Assembly (NCBI RefSeq): GCF_016598485.1
Contig: NZ_JAEMUW010000007.1
Span: 1 to 64,000, forward strand
Length of the DNA: 64,000 nt
DNA from: Micromonospora coerulea
Lineage (GTDB): Bacteria > Actinomycetota > Actinomycetes > Mycobacteriales > Micromonosporaceae
Reading direction: 5' to 3'
In this document: positions 28,549-36,516 of the stretch, piece after piece
How the letters are laid out: every line of letters starts with the position of its first letter
Position numbering within the stretch: the first letter of the stretch is position 1
Program-made: the position numbers and the translations under genes
Notes under the pieces: generated by a model
Seen by the model: only the letters and a program-made list of their open reading frames with translations
The model's database searches: none
What the model was told of the DNA's origin: nothing

Positions 28549-28695
28549 ATGTCACTGGTGCAACGGATCCGCACGTTCCTGCGCTCGCCGCACGGCCAGC
28601 AGCTCGTCGAGCGGGGTCGGCGGGAGCTGGGCAAGCCGGAGAACCAGCGCAAGCTCAAGCAGCTCGCCGCCCGGCTGTCCAGCCGCCGGCGCTGA
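28549..28695 (+). CDS. Small basic protein, 48 residues
   Basis: MSLVQRIRTFLRSPHGQ start, then QQLVERGRRELGKPENQ and RKLKQLAARLSSRRR. Strongly basic, predicted mostly helical, with no membrane segment. A strong AGGAGG (28539-28544) five bases before the ATG supports it as a real gene; a longer in-frame reading from 28399 has no such site. No family recognised. It precedes the EcsC-like gene by 32 bases and is probably cotranscribed with it. A SigB-like promoter upstream hints at a stress role, which is inference. Confidence 0.75.
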   Translation: MSLVQRIRTFLRSPHGQQLVERGRRELGKPENQRKLKQLAARLSSRRR

Positions 28696-28727
28696 TCCCG
28701 TCCGCGACCCGACCACCGGGAGCCCAG

Positions 28728-29465
28728 GTGACCGACTCCGTGCCCGTCGACGGCGAGCCGCCCGTCCCCGTCCCGCCGACCGCGCCGGCCGACGCCCCCG
28801 AGGCGCCGCCGGCCACGCTGTGGGACCGGATGCGCGACGACCCGCAGTACGCCCCGGAGCACCTCGCCCTGGAGGCCGTCCGGCGGCTCGGGCCGGAGGC
28901 GGCGCGGTGGGTCGCCCGGGAGCGGGTGGCCCGCCCCGACGTGCCGGCTGACGAGCTGGCCGACCAGGCGGTCCGCCGGTTCCTCGGCCTGGCCCGGCTC
29001 TCCGGCGCGGTCTCCGGCGTGGCCGGGCTGCCCGGCGCGGTGATCGACGTGGGCGTGCTGGCCTGGACGCAGGCCCGGCTGGTGCTGCACGTCGCGGCGG
29101 CGTACGGGGTCGATCCGACGCATCCCGACCGGGCCACCGACCTGCTGGTGCTCCAGCGGGTGCACAAGGTCGCCGAGAGCGCCCGGCTCGCCCTCGGGGT
29201 GGCCGCCGGGCGGGAGCGCGCCGGGGCGCTGTTCGGCATGGCCGGGGAGCGCCCGCTGGGCCGGGTGATGCTCCAGCTCGGCGTGCGGCTGGCCCAGATG
29301 GCCGGGATGCGGGCGGCGAAGCGGGTCGTCGCCAAGGTCGTCCCGGGCGCGGCGATCGTGCTCGGCACCTGGGCCAACTCCTCGGCCACGACGGACCTCG
29401 CCGGGCGGGCCCGCGCCCTGTACCGGCACGGCCCGGACGCCCTGCCCCGGCAGCGCCGCCCCTGA
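28728..29465 (+). CDS. EcsC-like protein
   Basis: 245 residues. An acidic Pro-rich N-terminus, then APEHLALEAVRRLGPEAARWV, a hydrophobic helical region GLARLSGAVSGVAGLPGAVIDVGVLAWTQARLVLHVAAAYGVDP and a C-terminal RVMLQLGVRLAQMAGMRAAKRVVAKVVPGAAIVLGTWAN. This layout resembles EcsC-family proteins, which are membrane-associated and poorly understood. GTG at 28728 preceded by GGGAGCCCAG. Likely second gene of a small operon with the 48-residue protein. Confidence 0.65.
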   Translation: MTDSVPVDGEPPVPVPPTAPADAPEAPPATLWDRMRDDPQYAPEHLALEAVRRLGPEAARWVARERVARPDVPADELADQAVRRFLGLARLSGAVSGVAGLPGAVIDVGVLAWTQARLVLHVAAAYGVDPTHPDRATDLLVLQRVHKVAESARLALGVAAGRERAGALFGMAGERPLGRVMLQLGVRLAQMAGMRAAKRVVAKVVPGAAIVLGTWANSSATTDLAGRARALYRHGPDALPRQRRP

Positions 29466-29509
29466 CCCGTCCGCCCCGGACCCGCCCGGACGAGGGCGGC
29501 CCGGCACGA

Positions 29510-29544
29510 CCGGTCGCCGGGGCGGCCGGCCCGGCCGCGACCGG
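29510..29544. terminator. Bidirectional terminator candidate between EcsC-like and SGNH genes
   Basis: CCGGTCGC (29510-29517) and GCGACCGG (29537-29544) form a perfect 8-base stem with further G/C pairing inside, in the gap between convergent genes. No T-run. Confidence 0.4.
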
Positions 29545-29558
29545 CCGGCCGGCCCCGG

Positions 29559-30398
29559 TCAGTCCGACCAGCCGGCGGCCGGCCAGCTCACGTCGGCCAG
29601 CCGGTCCTGGCCGGAGGCGTTCGGGTGGAACCAGTCCAGGGTGTTCACCAGGTCCAGACCGAAGCGCAGCCGGTGCGCGGCCCCGCCGTCCCAGCGGCAC
29701 CGGGAGCCGTACGCCCGGCAGGCCGCGCGCAGCTGCGCGTTGTAGTCGTCGATCCGCTGCCGGAACCGGGTTCGCCGGGCCACCGCGGCGGGCGCCGTCG
29801 AGGTCGGGTCGGCCAGCAGCGCCGGACAGATGCCGTACGACCAGGCCCGGACCGCCCGGGGTTCGGTGTGCCCGACCTGCCAGAGCCGGTACAGGTCGGG
29901 GATGCTGACCACCAGCACCCGGGCCTTGGGACGGCCCTTGCGCAGCACCCGCAGGCCCCGGTCGACCTGGTTGCGGAAGGTGGCCACCGGGGTCATCGCG
30001 TCGATGCCACCGTGGCAGGCGTCATTGGCGCCGATCAGCACCGTGACGTAGTCCGCCCTGTCGCGGACCGCCGCGCCGGCCTGCCCGGCCAGCGCGGTCG
30101 CCCGGGCCCCCGGCGCCGCCCGGTCGTACGCCCGCAGTGCCGGGTTGCGCTCTCGCAGCCGCCGGTAGTGGCTCCGCACCCGCACGCCGTTCCCGGTGGA
30201 CCAGGAGTTGCGTTCGCAGGTGACCAGCACCAGGCAGGAGGCGAACCCGGTGGTGATGGAGTCGCCCAGCGCGGACATCACCGCCGGCGCGCCGGGGCGC
30301 GCGGAGTCCGAGGGTCGCGGGGAGGCGTCGGCCCCGTCACAGGCGATCGCGACCAGCGCCGCCAGGCAGGCGAGCGCGGCGACCCAGCGTCGAGGCAT
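29559..30398 (-). CDS. Secreted SGNH/GDSL-type hydrolase, probable lipoprotein
   Basis: 279-residue exported esterase or lipase of the SGNH family. N-terminal signal (PRRWVAALACLAALVAIAC) whose VAIAC may act as a lipobox. Catalytic blocks: block I ALGDSITTG (nucleophile Ser), block III GANDAC (Asn), and block V DWFHPNASGQ (Asp and His). Family members hydrolyse acyl esters of lipids or sugars; the substrate here is not evident. ATG at 30398. An inverted repeat lies 75-95 bases upstream. Confidence 0.88.
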   Translation of the reverse strand: MPRRWVAALACLAALVAIACDGADASPRPSDSARPGAPAVMSALGDSITTGFASCLVLVTCERNSWSTGNGVRVRSHYRRLRERNPALRAYDRAAPGARATALAGQAGAAVRDRADYVTVLIGANDACHGGIDAMTPVATFRNQVDRGLRVLRKGRPKARVLVVSIPDLYRLWQVGHTEPRAVRAWSYGICPALLADPTSTAPAAVARRTRFRQRIDDYNAQLRAACRAYGSRCRWDGGAAHRLRFGLDLVNTLDWFHPNASGQDRLADVSWPAAGWSD

Positions 30399-30471
30399 GA
30401 CGTCCCCCGTCCGGTGGCACAGAGCAACGGCACGGTGACCCTATGCGCGCGGTGTGGCGGGGGACGTCTCC

Positions 30472-30493
30472 TGTCAACTATCAGGCATTGACA
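30472..30493. promoter_or_regulatory. Inverted repeat TGTCAA-N10-TTGACA
   Basis: TGTCAA (30472-30477) and TTGACA (30488-30493) form a 6-base inverted repeat with a ten-base centre. Either arm reads as a -35 hexamer on one strand, but neither has a good -10 at 17-18 bases. It lies between two minus-strand genes and may be an operator for the SGNH hydrolase gene. Confidence 0.35.
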
Positions 30494-30506
30494 ACGGTCG
30501 TTAAAT

Positions 30507-31124
30507 TCAGCGTGGTACGCGAACCCGCCACGGGGCCCGCTGGCCGTGCAGCCACCAGTGCAGGGCCCGGGTGATCCGGGGCAGCACCAGATAGGTCATC
30601 AGCGGGGTCAGGCACAGTGTGATCAGCAGGGTCCGCACCCCCAACGGCACGTTGGCGATGAACCGGGCGGTGAGCAGGGTCGCGGTGAGGCTCAACGGGA
30701 AGAACGCCAGCCAGATCGTCACCGCCTGCTTCCACCGGGGCGGCGCGGGTGCCGCGGCGGCCTCGCCGCCGGTCGGCGCGAGCGTCTCCACCACATGGTC
30801 GACCGGCCGGTCGAACCAGCCCTCGATGCCGGTCCGCCGCTCGATCCCGGTGTGCTCGACGATGCCCTGGGCCGAGCTGAGCCACCAGTGCCGCTGCGGG
30901 GACTCCTCCCACCGGCGCAGCGTCGCGTCGTCGGCGAAGCGGTACATCACGTGCCAGTCGGGTGATCCCGGCGCCTGCTGAACGAAGCCGGCGCCCAGAA
31001 AGCCGGGAAAGCTCTCGGCCAACGCCGTGCCGGCCCGGATCCACGCCACCATCTCGTCGGTGCGCGCCGGATCCGCCCGCCGGGCGACGGCGACGGTCAC
31101 CGGCACCGCGTGGGTCATCGTCAT
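30507..31124 (-). CDS. ABM-domain protein with C-terminal membrane segments
   Basis: 205 residues. The N-terminal 95 residues form an antibiotic-biosynthesis-monooxygenase-type ferredoxin-like domain (VTVAVARRADPARTDEMVAW, PGFLGAGFVQQAPGSPDWHVMYRFADDATLRRWEESP). After a linker come two or three hydrophobic helices (AVTIWLAFFPLSLTATLLTA, TLLITLCLTPLMTYLVLP) and a basic end. Fusions of this domain with a membrane hairpin are found in many bacteria without known function. ATG 31124 preceded by GATGAGGAC. Divergent from the DUF6343-like gene. Confidence 0.78.
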   Translation of the reverse strand: MTMTHAVPVTVAVARRADPARTDEMVAWIRAGTALAESFPGFLGAGFVQQAPGSPDWHVMYRFADDATLRRWEESPQRHWWLSSAQGIVEHTGIERRTGIEGWFDRPVDHVVETLAPTGGEAAAAPAPPRWKQAVTIWLAFFPLSLTATLLTARFIANVPLGVRTLLITLCLTPLMTYLVLPRITRALHWWLHGQRAPWRVRVPR

Positions 31125-31296
31125 GTCCTCATCCTTCCCGCCCCCGCCGGGATCGGCCCGCTCGCGACCAACCGGTGTAACGCAACCCACCGGACGGTCG
31201 GATCCACCGGATACCCGCCCACTGGCCGGGATCACCGGCGGGCGCTGCCGGTGCGTCGGCTGGTTAGCGGAGCCCCTGCCGGGGTAGCCCGCAGGG

Positions 31297-31560
31297 ATGA
31301 CGAGATCGCAGCCCCGGCGTGCCCGCGGCACGGTCGGCCACGCGTACAGCGCGCTGAACCTCCGGCTCGCGCTTGCCCTGTTCGGCCTGATCAGCATGAC
31401 CGTCTTCGCGGTCCTGGCGTTCTGGGCCGGCGTGACCTGGCTGGGCGTGGTCTGCGCGGTCCTCGCCGTCGTGGCCGTGGTCGACCTGGTCGTCATCCAG
31501 CGCCGACGCGCGGCCCGCCGCCGCGAGGAGCCGGGCGCGCGGCACTCGCTGTTCGAGTGA
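31297..31560 (+). CDS. Small membrane protein, DUF6343-like
   Basis: 87 residues with a basic N-terminus, then two adjacent membrane helices (LRLALALFGLISMTVFAVLAFWAG and TWLGVVCAVLAVVAVVDLVVI) and an Arg-rich cytoplasmic tail. It resembles small actinobacterial membrane proteins annotated DUF6343, though I cannot confirm by search. It ends 12 bases before gabD and may share its transcript. Confidence 0.65.
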   Translation: MTRSQPRRARGTVGHAYSALNLRLALALFGLISMTVFAVLAFWAGVTWLGVVCAVLAVVAVVDLVVIQRRRAARRREEPGARHSLFE

Positions 31561-31572
31561 CAGGAGTACGAG

Positions 31573-32985
31573 ATGCCCATCGCCACCACCAACCCCGCCA
31601 CCGGACAGGTGCTCAAGACGTACGAGCCGATGTCGGACGAGCAGGTCGGCGCCGCCATCGAGCGCGCCGACCTCGCCTTCCGGGACCTGCACCGCACCAC
31701 CGTCGCCCAGCGGGCGCAGTGGATGAACGCCGCCGCCGACCTGCTCGACGCCGAACGCGACGACACCGCCCGGCTGATGACCACCGAGATGGGCAAGACG
31801 TACGCCGCGGCGCAGGCGGAGGTGACCAAGTGCGCCACCGCCTGCCGGTTCTACGCCGCCAACGCCGAGCGGATGCTCGCCGACGAGCCCGCCGACGCGC
31901 AGGCGGTGAAGGCGAAGCGGGCCGTCGTCCGCCACCAGCCGATCGGCCCGGTGCTCGCCGTGATGCCCTGGAACTTCCCGCTGTGGCAGGTGATGCGGTT
32001 CGCCGCGCCGGCCCTCATGGCCGGCAACACCGGTCTGCTCAAGCACGCCTCCAACGTGCCGCAGACCGCGCTCTACCTGGAGGACGTGTTCCGCCGGGCC
32101 GGCTTCCCGGAGGGCGCCTTCACCACCCTGCTGGTCGGCTCGGAGGCCGTCGACCGGATCCTCAGCGACCCCCGGGTCCGCGCCGCCACGCTGACCGGCA
32201 GCGAGAGCGCCGGCCGCTCGATCGGGCAGATCGCCGGCCGGGAGCTGAAGAAGACGGTGCTGGAGCTCGGCGGCAGCGACCCGTTCGTGGTGATGCCCTC
32301 GGCCGACCTGGACCGGGCCGCCGAGGTGGCCACCACCGCCCGCTGCCAGAACAACGGCCAGTCCTGCATCGCGGCGAAGCGGTTCATCGTGCACACCGAC
32401 GTGTTCGACGCCTTCGCGGAGAAGTTCGCCGCCAACATGGCGGCCCTGAAGGTCGGCGACCCGATGGACGAGAGCACCGACGTCGGCCCACTCGCCAGCG
32501 AGCGTGGCCGCGACGAGATACACGCCCAGGTGCGGGACGCCGTGGACCACGGCGCCACCCTGCTCTGCGGCGGCGAGAAGCCCGCCGGTGACGGCTGGTA
32601 CTACCCGCCGACCGTGGTCACCGACCTGACCCCGCAGATGCGGATGTGGTCGGAGGAGGTCTTCGGCCCGGTCGCCGGGCTGTACCGGGTCTCGTCGTAC
32701 GAGGAGGCGATCGAGGTGGCCAACGGCACCACGTTCGGCCTGGGCTCCAACGCCTGGACGATGGACCCGGCCGAGCAGGAGCGCTTCGCCACCGACCTGG
32801 ACGCCGGCAACGTCTTCATCAACGGGATGACCACGTCCTTTCCGGAGCTGCCGTTCGGCGGCGTGAAGAACTCCGGCTACGGCCGGGAGCTGTCCGCCAT
32901 CGGCATGCGGGAGTTCTGCAACACCAAGACCGTCTGGGTGGGGGAGGGCGCCGCCTCGGCCGGGGCGGGCGCGCACGCCGAGTAG
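31573..32985 (+). CDS. gabD: NADP-dependent succinic semialdehyde dehydrogenase
   Basis: 470-residue aldehyde dehydrogenase superfamily enzyme, most like GabD (succinate-semialdehyde dehydrogenase), which oxidises succinic semialdehyde to succinate. Motifs: VMPWNFPLWQVMRFAAPALMAGN, the catalytic Glu in ELGGSDPF, catalytic Cys in NNGQSCIAAKRF and the C-terminal FGGVKNSGYGRELS. ATG at 31573 after CAGGAGTACGAG. No gabT or transporter is adjacent, so the in vivo aldehyde is inferred from family resemblance. Confidence 0.9.
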   Translation: MPIATTNPATGQVLKTYEPMSDEQVGAAIERADLAFRDLHRTTVAQRAQWMNAAADLLDAERDDTARLMTTEMGKTYAAAQAEVTKCATACRFYAANAERMLADEPADAQAVKAKRAVVRHQPIGPVLAVMPWNFPLWQVMRFAAPALMAGNTGLLKHASNVPQTALYLEDVFRRAGFPEGAFTTLLVGSEAVDRILSDPRVRAATLTGSESAGRSIGQIAGRELKKTVLELGGSDPFVVMPSADLDRAAEVATTARCQNNGQSCIAAKRFIVHTDVFDAFAEKFAANMAALKVGDPMDESTDVGPLASERGRDEIHAQVRDAVDHGATLLCGGEKPAGDGWYYPPTVVTDLTPQMRMWSEEVFGPVAGLYRVSSYEEAIEVANGTTFGLGSNAWTMDPAEQERFATDLDAGNVFINGMTTSFPELPFGGVKNSGYGRELSAIGMREFCNTKTVWVGEGAASAGAGAHAE

Positions 32986-32996
32986 TCGCGATTGGT

Positions 32997-33039
32997 CGGA
33001 CACCGTCATGGGTAGGAGGTGCGCCCATGACGGTGTTCG
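32997..33039 (+). promoter_or_regulatory. Hairpin enclosing the ribosome binding site and start codon of the luciferase-fold gene
   Basis: The arms 33001-33012 (CACCGTCATGGG) and 33024-33035 (CCCATGACGGTG) are perfect reverse complements. Pairing extends to 32997-33039 with one G-U. The 11-base loop is TAGGAGGTGCG, the ribosome binding site, and the ATG (33027-33029) is inside the right arm. In mRNA this should hide the start codon. As DNA it is equally a long palindromic operator. Confidence 0.75.
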
Positions 33040-33992
33040 GCTTCCACGCGTCCCACGAGCAGATCCATCCCGCCCGGCTGCTGGAGGCGGTGGTACACGC
33101 CGAACGGGCGGGCTTCGGCGCCGCCATGTCGTCGGACCACTTCTCCCCGTGGAGCGCCCGGCAGGGCCACTCCGGCTTCGCCTGGTCCTGGCTCGGGGCG
33201 GCGCTCCAGGCCACCAACCTGTCCTTCGGCGTGGTCAACGCGCCCGGGCAGCGCTACCACCCGGCGATCATCGCGCAGGCCATCGGCACCCTCGGCGCGA
33301 TGTACCCGGGCCGGTTCTGGGCGGCGCTGGGCACCGGCGAGGCGAGCAACGAGCACATCACCGGCGACGGCTGGCCCCGCAAGGAGCTGCGCAACGCCCG
33401 GCTGCGCGAGTGCGTCGACGTCATCCGGGCGCTGCTCGCCGGCGAGGAGGTCAGCCACGACGGCCTGGTCACCGTGGACCGGGCGAAGCTGTGGACCCGC
33501 CCCGAGCAGCCACCCGCCCTGATCGGCGCCGCGGTCAGCGTGGCCACCGCCCGCTGGTGCGCCGAGTGGGCCGACGGCCTGATCACCGTCAACGCGCCCG
33601 TCGACCACCTGCGCCAGCTGATCGACGCGTACCGGGAGGCCGGCGGGCGGGGGCCGCTGCACCTCCAGGCGCACGTCAGCTGGGCGCCCGACCAGGCGGA
33701 GGCGGAGGCGATCGCGTACGACCAGTGGCGCAGCAACGTCTTCGCCCCGCCGGTCTGCTGGGACCTGGAGATGACCGAGCACTTCGACACGGTCAGCGCG
33801 GACGTCCCGCTGGAGAAGGTCACCTCCACCGTCAACGTCTCCGCCGACCTGGGCCGGCACGTCGGCTGGCTGGAGGAGTACGTGGCGCTCGGCTTCGACC
33901 AGATCGCCCTGCACCACGTCGGGCAGGAGCAGCGGCCGTTCATCGACACCTTCGGCGCCGAGGTGCTGCCCAAGCTGCATACGCCCGCCTGA
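33027..33992 (+). CDS. Luciferase-like (LLM class) flavin oxidoreductase, TIGR03885 type
   Basis: 321-residue TIM-barrel flavoenzyme of the bacterial luciferase superfamily. Its start MTVFGFHASHEQIHPARLL, SSDHFSPWSARQGHSGFAWSWLGAALQAT, GALGTGEASNEHITGDGWP-like LGTGEASNEHITGDGWP and LGFDQIALHHVGQEQ correspond to the TIGR03885 subgroup, annotated as probable non-F420 flavinoid oxidoreductases. Substrate unknown. The ATG follows TAGGAGGT with ideal spacing, but both lie in a strong hairpin. It is 41 bases downstream of gabD. Confidence 0.88.
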   Translation: MTVFGFHASHEQIHPARLLEAVVHAERAGFGAAMSSDHFSPWSARQGHSGFAWSWLGAALQATNLSFGVVNAPGQRYHPAIIAQAIGTLGAMYPGRFWAALGTGEASNEHITGDGWPRKELRNARLRECVDVIRALLAGEEVSHDGLVTVDRAKLWTRPEQPPALIGAAVSVATARWCAEWADGLITVNAPVDHLRQLIDAYREAGGRGPLHLQAHVSWAPDQAEAEAIAYDQWRSNVFAPPVCWDLEMTEHFDTVSADVPLEKVTSTVNVSADLGRHVGWLEEYVALGFDQIALHHVGQEQRPFIDTFGAEVLPKLHTPA

Positions 33993-34029
33993 GCGACGCC
34001 CGCGACCGCGACCCCTAGGCTCGTACCCC

Positions 34030-35610
34030 ATGGAAGCTCTGTTCGAGGTCGTGGTCTTCCTCGCGATCGCCACCTTCGGTGCGGCGCTGGCCCGCCGCCT
34101 GGGCCTGCTCGCGCCGATCCTGCTGGTCGTGCTCGGCCTCGCGCTCTCCTTCCTGCCGTTCTTCCCGCAGGTCCGGCTGAACCCGGAACTGGTGCTGGTG
34201 GGCATCCTGCCGCCGCTGCTCTACGTGGCGGCCCTGGAGACCTCGGTGCCGGCGTTCCGGCTGAACCTGCGGTCGATCCTGCTGCTCGCGGTGGGACTGG
34301 TGCTGTTCACCGCGTTCGTGGTCGGCACCGTCGTGCATTTGCTGCTGCCCGAGGTGCCGTACTCGATCTGCCTGGCCCTCGGCGCGGTGGTGGCGCCGCC
34401 GGACGCGGTCGCCGCCACCGCGGTGGCCCGGCGGGTCGGGCTGCCCCGCCGGATCGTCACGATCCTGGAGGGGGAGAGCCTGGTCAACGACGCCACCGCG
34501 CTGGTGCTGCTGCGGGTGGCGGTCGCCGCGGCCATCGCGGCCACCGGTGGCGTCGGGGTCGACTACGTGGCCCGCGAGGTGCTGGTCGCCACCGGCGGCG
34601 GCATCCTGGTCGGGCTGCTCGGCGTGGTCGTCTTCGGCTACCTGCACAAGCACACCACCGACGCGGTGCTGGACAACGCGCTGTCGCTGATCGTGCCGTT
34701 CGCGGTGGTCTTCGCCGCCGAGGAGATCCACGCCTCCGGGGTGGTCGCCGTGGTGGTGACCGGGCTGGGCATCGGCCACAAGCTGCCGCTGCTGATGTCG
34801 GCCGCCTCCCGGCTCCAGGTCGCCGCCTTCTGGCGGCTGATCCGGTTCCTGCTGGAAGGGCTGGTCTTCCTGCTGGTCGGCCTGCAACTGCGGGAGGTGG
34901 TCCGGGACCTGGACGAGCCCTTCGGCTTCCTCGCCGGGATCACCGCGGCGGTGCTGGCCGCCGTCTTCCTGACCCGGTTCGTCTGGCTCTTCCCGGCCAC
35001 CTACCTGGCCCGGCTGGTGCCCCGGGTCCGCCGCCGGGACCCGGCACCCCCGTTGCAGGTGCCGATCATCCTCGGCTGGGCCGGGATGCGCGGGGTGGTC
35101 ACCCTGGCCGCCGCGCTCGCCCTGCCGCTGACCCTGGCCGGCGGGCGGCCGTACCCGCGGCAGCTGTTCATCTGGCTGGCGTTCGCGGTGATCGTGGTGA
35201 CCCTGGTCGCGCAGGGCGCGACCCTGCCGGCCGTCGCCCGGCGGCTCAGGCTGCCGGCGGACGACCCGGTGCAGGACGCGCTCTCCGCGGCGGCCGTGCA
35301 GCAGGAGGCCAGCCGGGCCGCCCGGGAGCGCCTGGACGCGCTCGCCGACGGGGCGCCCCCGGCCGTGGTGGAGCGGCTGCGCGGGCTGGTGCAGAGCCGC
35401 ACCAACCTGGCCTGGGAACGGCTGGGGGGCGCTGAGCGGGAGACCCCGTCGCAGGCGTACGGTCGGCTTCGGCAGGAGATGATCGACGCCGAGCGGGAGG
35501 TGTACCGGGCCGCCCGCGACTCCGGGAGGATCCCGGAGGAGGTGCTGGTGCGCGCCTACCGCGACCTGGACCTGGAGGAGTCGTTGCTGCGTCAGGAGGC
35601 CGACGAGTGA
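34030..35610 (+). CDS. Na+/H+ antiporter, CPA1 (NhaP/YjcE-like) family
   Basis: 526-residue membrane antiporter with about twelve hydrophobic segments followed by a 130-residue cytoplasmic tail rich in Ala, Arg and Glu. The ion-binding helices are visible: GAVVAPPDAVAATAVARRVGLPRR and EGESLVNDATALVLLRVA (the conserved ND pair), plus GWAGMRGVVTLAAALALP. It exchanges Na+ (or K+) for protons. ATG at 34030. The UBP-type zinc finger gene follows 28 bases later and is likely cotranscribed. Confidence 0.9.
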   Translation: MEALFEVVVFLAIATFGAALARRLGLLAPILLVVLGLALSFLPFFPQVRLNPELVLVGILPPLLYVAALETSVPAFRLNLRSILLLAVGLVLFTAFVVGTVVHLLLPEVPYSICLALGAVVAPPDAVAATAVARRVGLPRRIVTILEGESLVNDATALVLLRVAVAAAIAATGGVGVDYVAREVLVATGGGILVGLLGVVVFGYLHKHTTDAVLDNALSLIVPFAVVFAAEEIHASGVVAVVVTGLGIGHKLPLLMSAASRLQVAAFWRLIRFLLEGLVFLLVGLQLREVVRDLDEPFGFLAGITAAVLAAVFLTRFVWLFPATYLARLVPRVRRRDPAPPLQVPIILGWAGMRGVVTLAAALALPLTLAGGRPYPRQLFIWLAFAVIVVTLVAQGATLPAVARRLRLPADDPVQDALSAAAVQQEASRAARERLDALADGAPPAVVERLRGLVQSRTNLAWERLGGAERETPSQAYGRLRQEMIDAEREVYRAARDSGRIPEEVLVRAYRDLDLEESLLRQEADE

Positions 35611-35638
35611 ACCGCCGGACCGAGCGGGAGGATGACCG

Positions 35639-35896
35639 ATGAGCTGCCAGCATCTGGCCGAGCCGGCCACGGCCGAACCGAAGACCACCGACGAGTGCCC
35701 CGATTGCGTGGCGGTCGGCAACCCCGACTGGGTGCACCTGCGGGGCTGCCTGACCTGCGGGCACGTCGGCTGCTGCGACTCGTCACCGTTGCAGCACGCG
35801 ACGAAGCACTTCGAGTCCACCGGTCACCCGGTGATGCGCTCGGTCCAGCCAGGGGAGACCTGGCGCTGGTGCTTCGTCGACGAGGAGATCGGCTGA
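35639..35896 (+). CDS. UBP-type zinc finger protein
   Basis: 85-residue protein with a ZnF-UBP domain: CxH at the N-terminus (SCQHL), ECPDC, LRGCLTCGHVGCCDSS, the two His of QHATKHFESTGHPVM and a C-terminal WRWCFVDEE. In eukaryotes this domain binds the free C-terminus of ubiquitin. In bacteria lacking ubiquitin it often follows Na+/H+ antiporter genes, as here, so a role in antiporter control is possible; this is inference from context. ATG preceded by GGGAGG. Confidence 0.85.
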   Translation: MSCQHLAEPATAEPKTTDECPDCVAVGNPDWVHLRGCLTCGHVGCCDSSPLQHATKHFESTGHPVMRSVQPGETWRWCFVDEEIG

Positions 35897-35969
35897 CCGG
35901 CCGCCGCACCGGCGTGAGACTGACGGAGGGCACCGTCCGGGCGTCCGCCGCCGGTCTCCGTGTGCGCGC

Positions 35970-36503
35970 TCAGTCGAGCCGGCGGGCGAGGACCTGGCCG
36001 GGCCACGGCTCCCGGCCCGGGCGCGCGACCGTGAACGGGTCGGTGGCGGTGAAACCGCAGCCCTCGTAGAAGCGGACCAGCGCCCGGTCGTCACCGCCGT
36101 AGCAGTCCACCCGCAGCAGCCCCACGCCCCGCGCGCGGGCCAGCTCGGCCGCGTGCTCCAGCAGCCGCGCGCCGATGCCCAGGCCGGCGTACGCCCGGGC
36201 GGTCACCAGCAGGTTGACGTACAGCTCCGGCTCGGTGGCCGCGGGCACGTAGTCGGTGGACGCGCCAACCACCAGTGCGCCGACCGGGACGTCGCCCAGC
36301 AGCGCCAGGTGCAGGCCGCCGCCGGCCGCCCACGCCTCGGCCTGGGCGATCCGCCGCGGATCGGTCGACGCCGGCTCGGTGCCCCACTGGCCGGTCCGGC
36401 CACGCGCCACCAGCCAGGCGGTGGCGCTGTCCAGCAGGCGCAGCACGGCGGGCGCGTCGTCCGGGCCGCCCGGCCGGATGGTGCAGATCTCCTGGTCCGT
36501 CAT
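35970..36503 (-). CDS. GNAT family N-acetyltransferase
   Basis: About 177 residues: CTIRPGGPDDAPAVLRLLDSATAWL at the N-terminus, LYVNLLVTARAYAGLGIGARLLEHAAELARARGVGLLRVDC (acetyl-CoA loop AGLGIGARLL) and YGGDDRALVRFYEGCGFTATDPF. Acceptor unknown. Two close ATGs (36503 and 36512); I use the first before TDQEICTI. Begins about a dozen bases after the MFS stop, so probably one transcript with that exporter. Confidence 0.85.
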   Translation of the reverse strand: MTDQEICTIRPGGPDDAPAVLRLLDSATAWLVARGRTGQWGTEPASTDPRRIAQAEAWAAGGGLHLALLGDVPVGALVVGASTDYVPAATEPELYVNLLVTARAYAGLGIGARLLEHAAELARARGVGLLRVDCYGGDDRALVRFYEGCGFTATDPFTVARPGREPWPGQVLARRLD

Positions 36504-36516
36504 ACCGGCCATGCTG

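Noticed and set aside
31211-31287. SigB-like GGGTAT (minus, 31216-31211) and GGGTAG (plus, 31282-31287) in the ABM/DUF6343 divergent region
   Set aside because: The first lacks a GNNT element at 14-16 bases; the second departs from GGGTAY and is only ten bases from the start codon.
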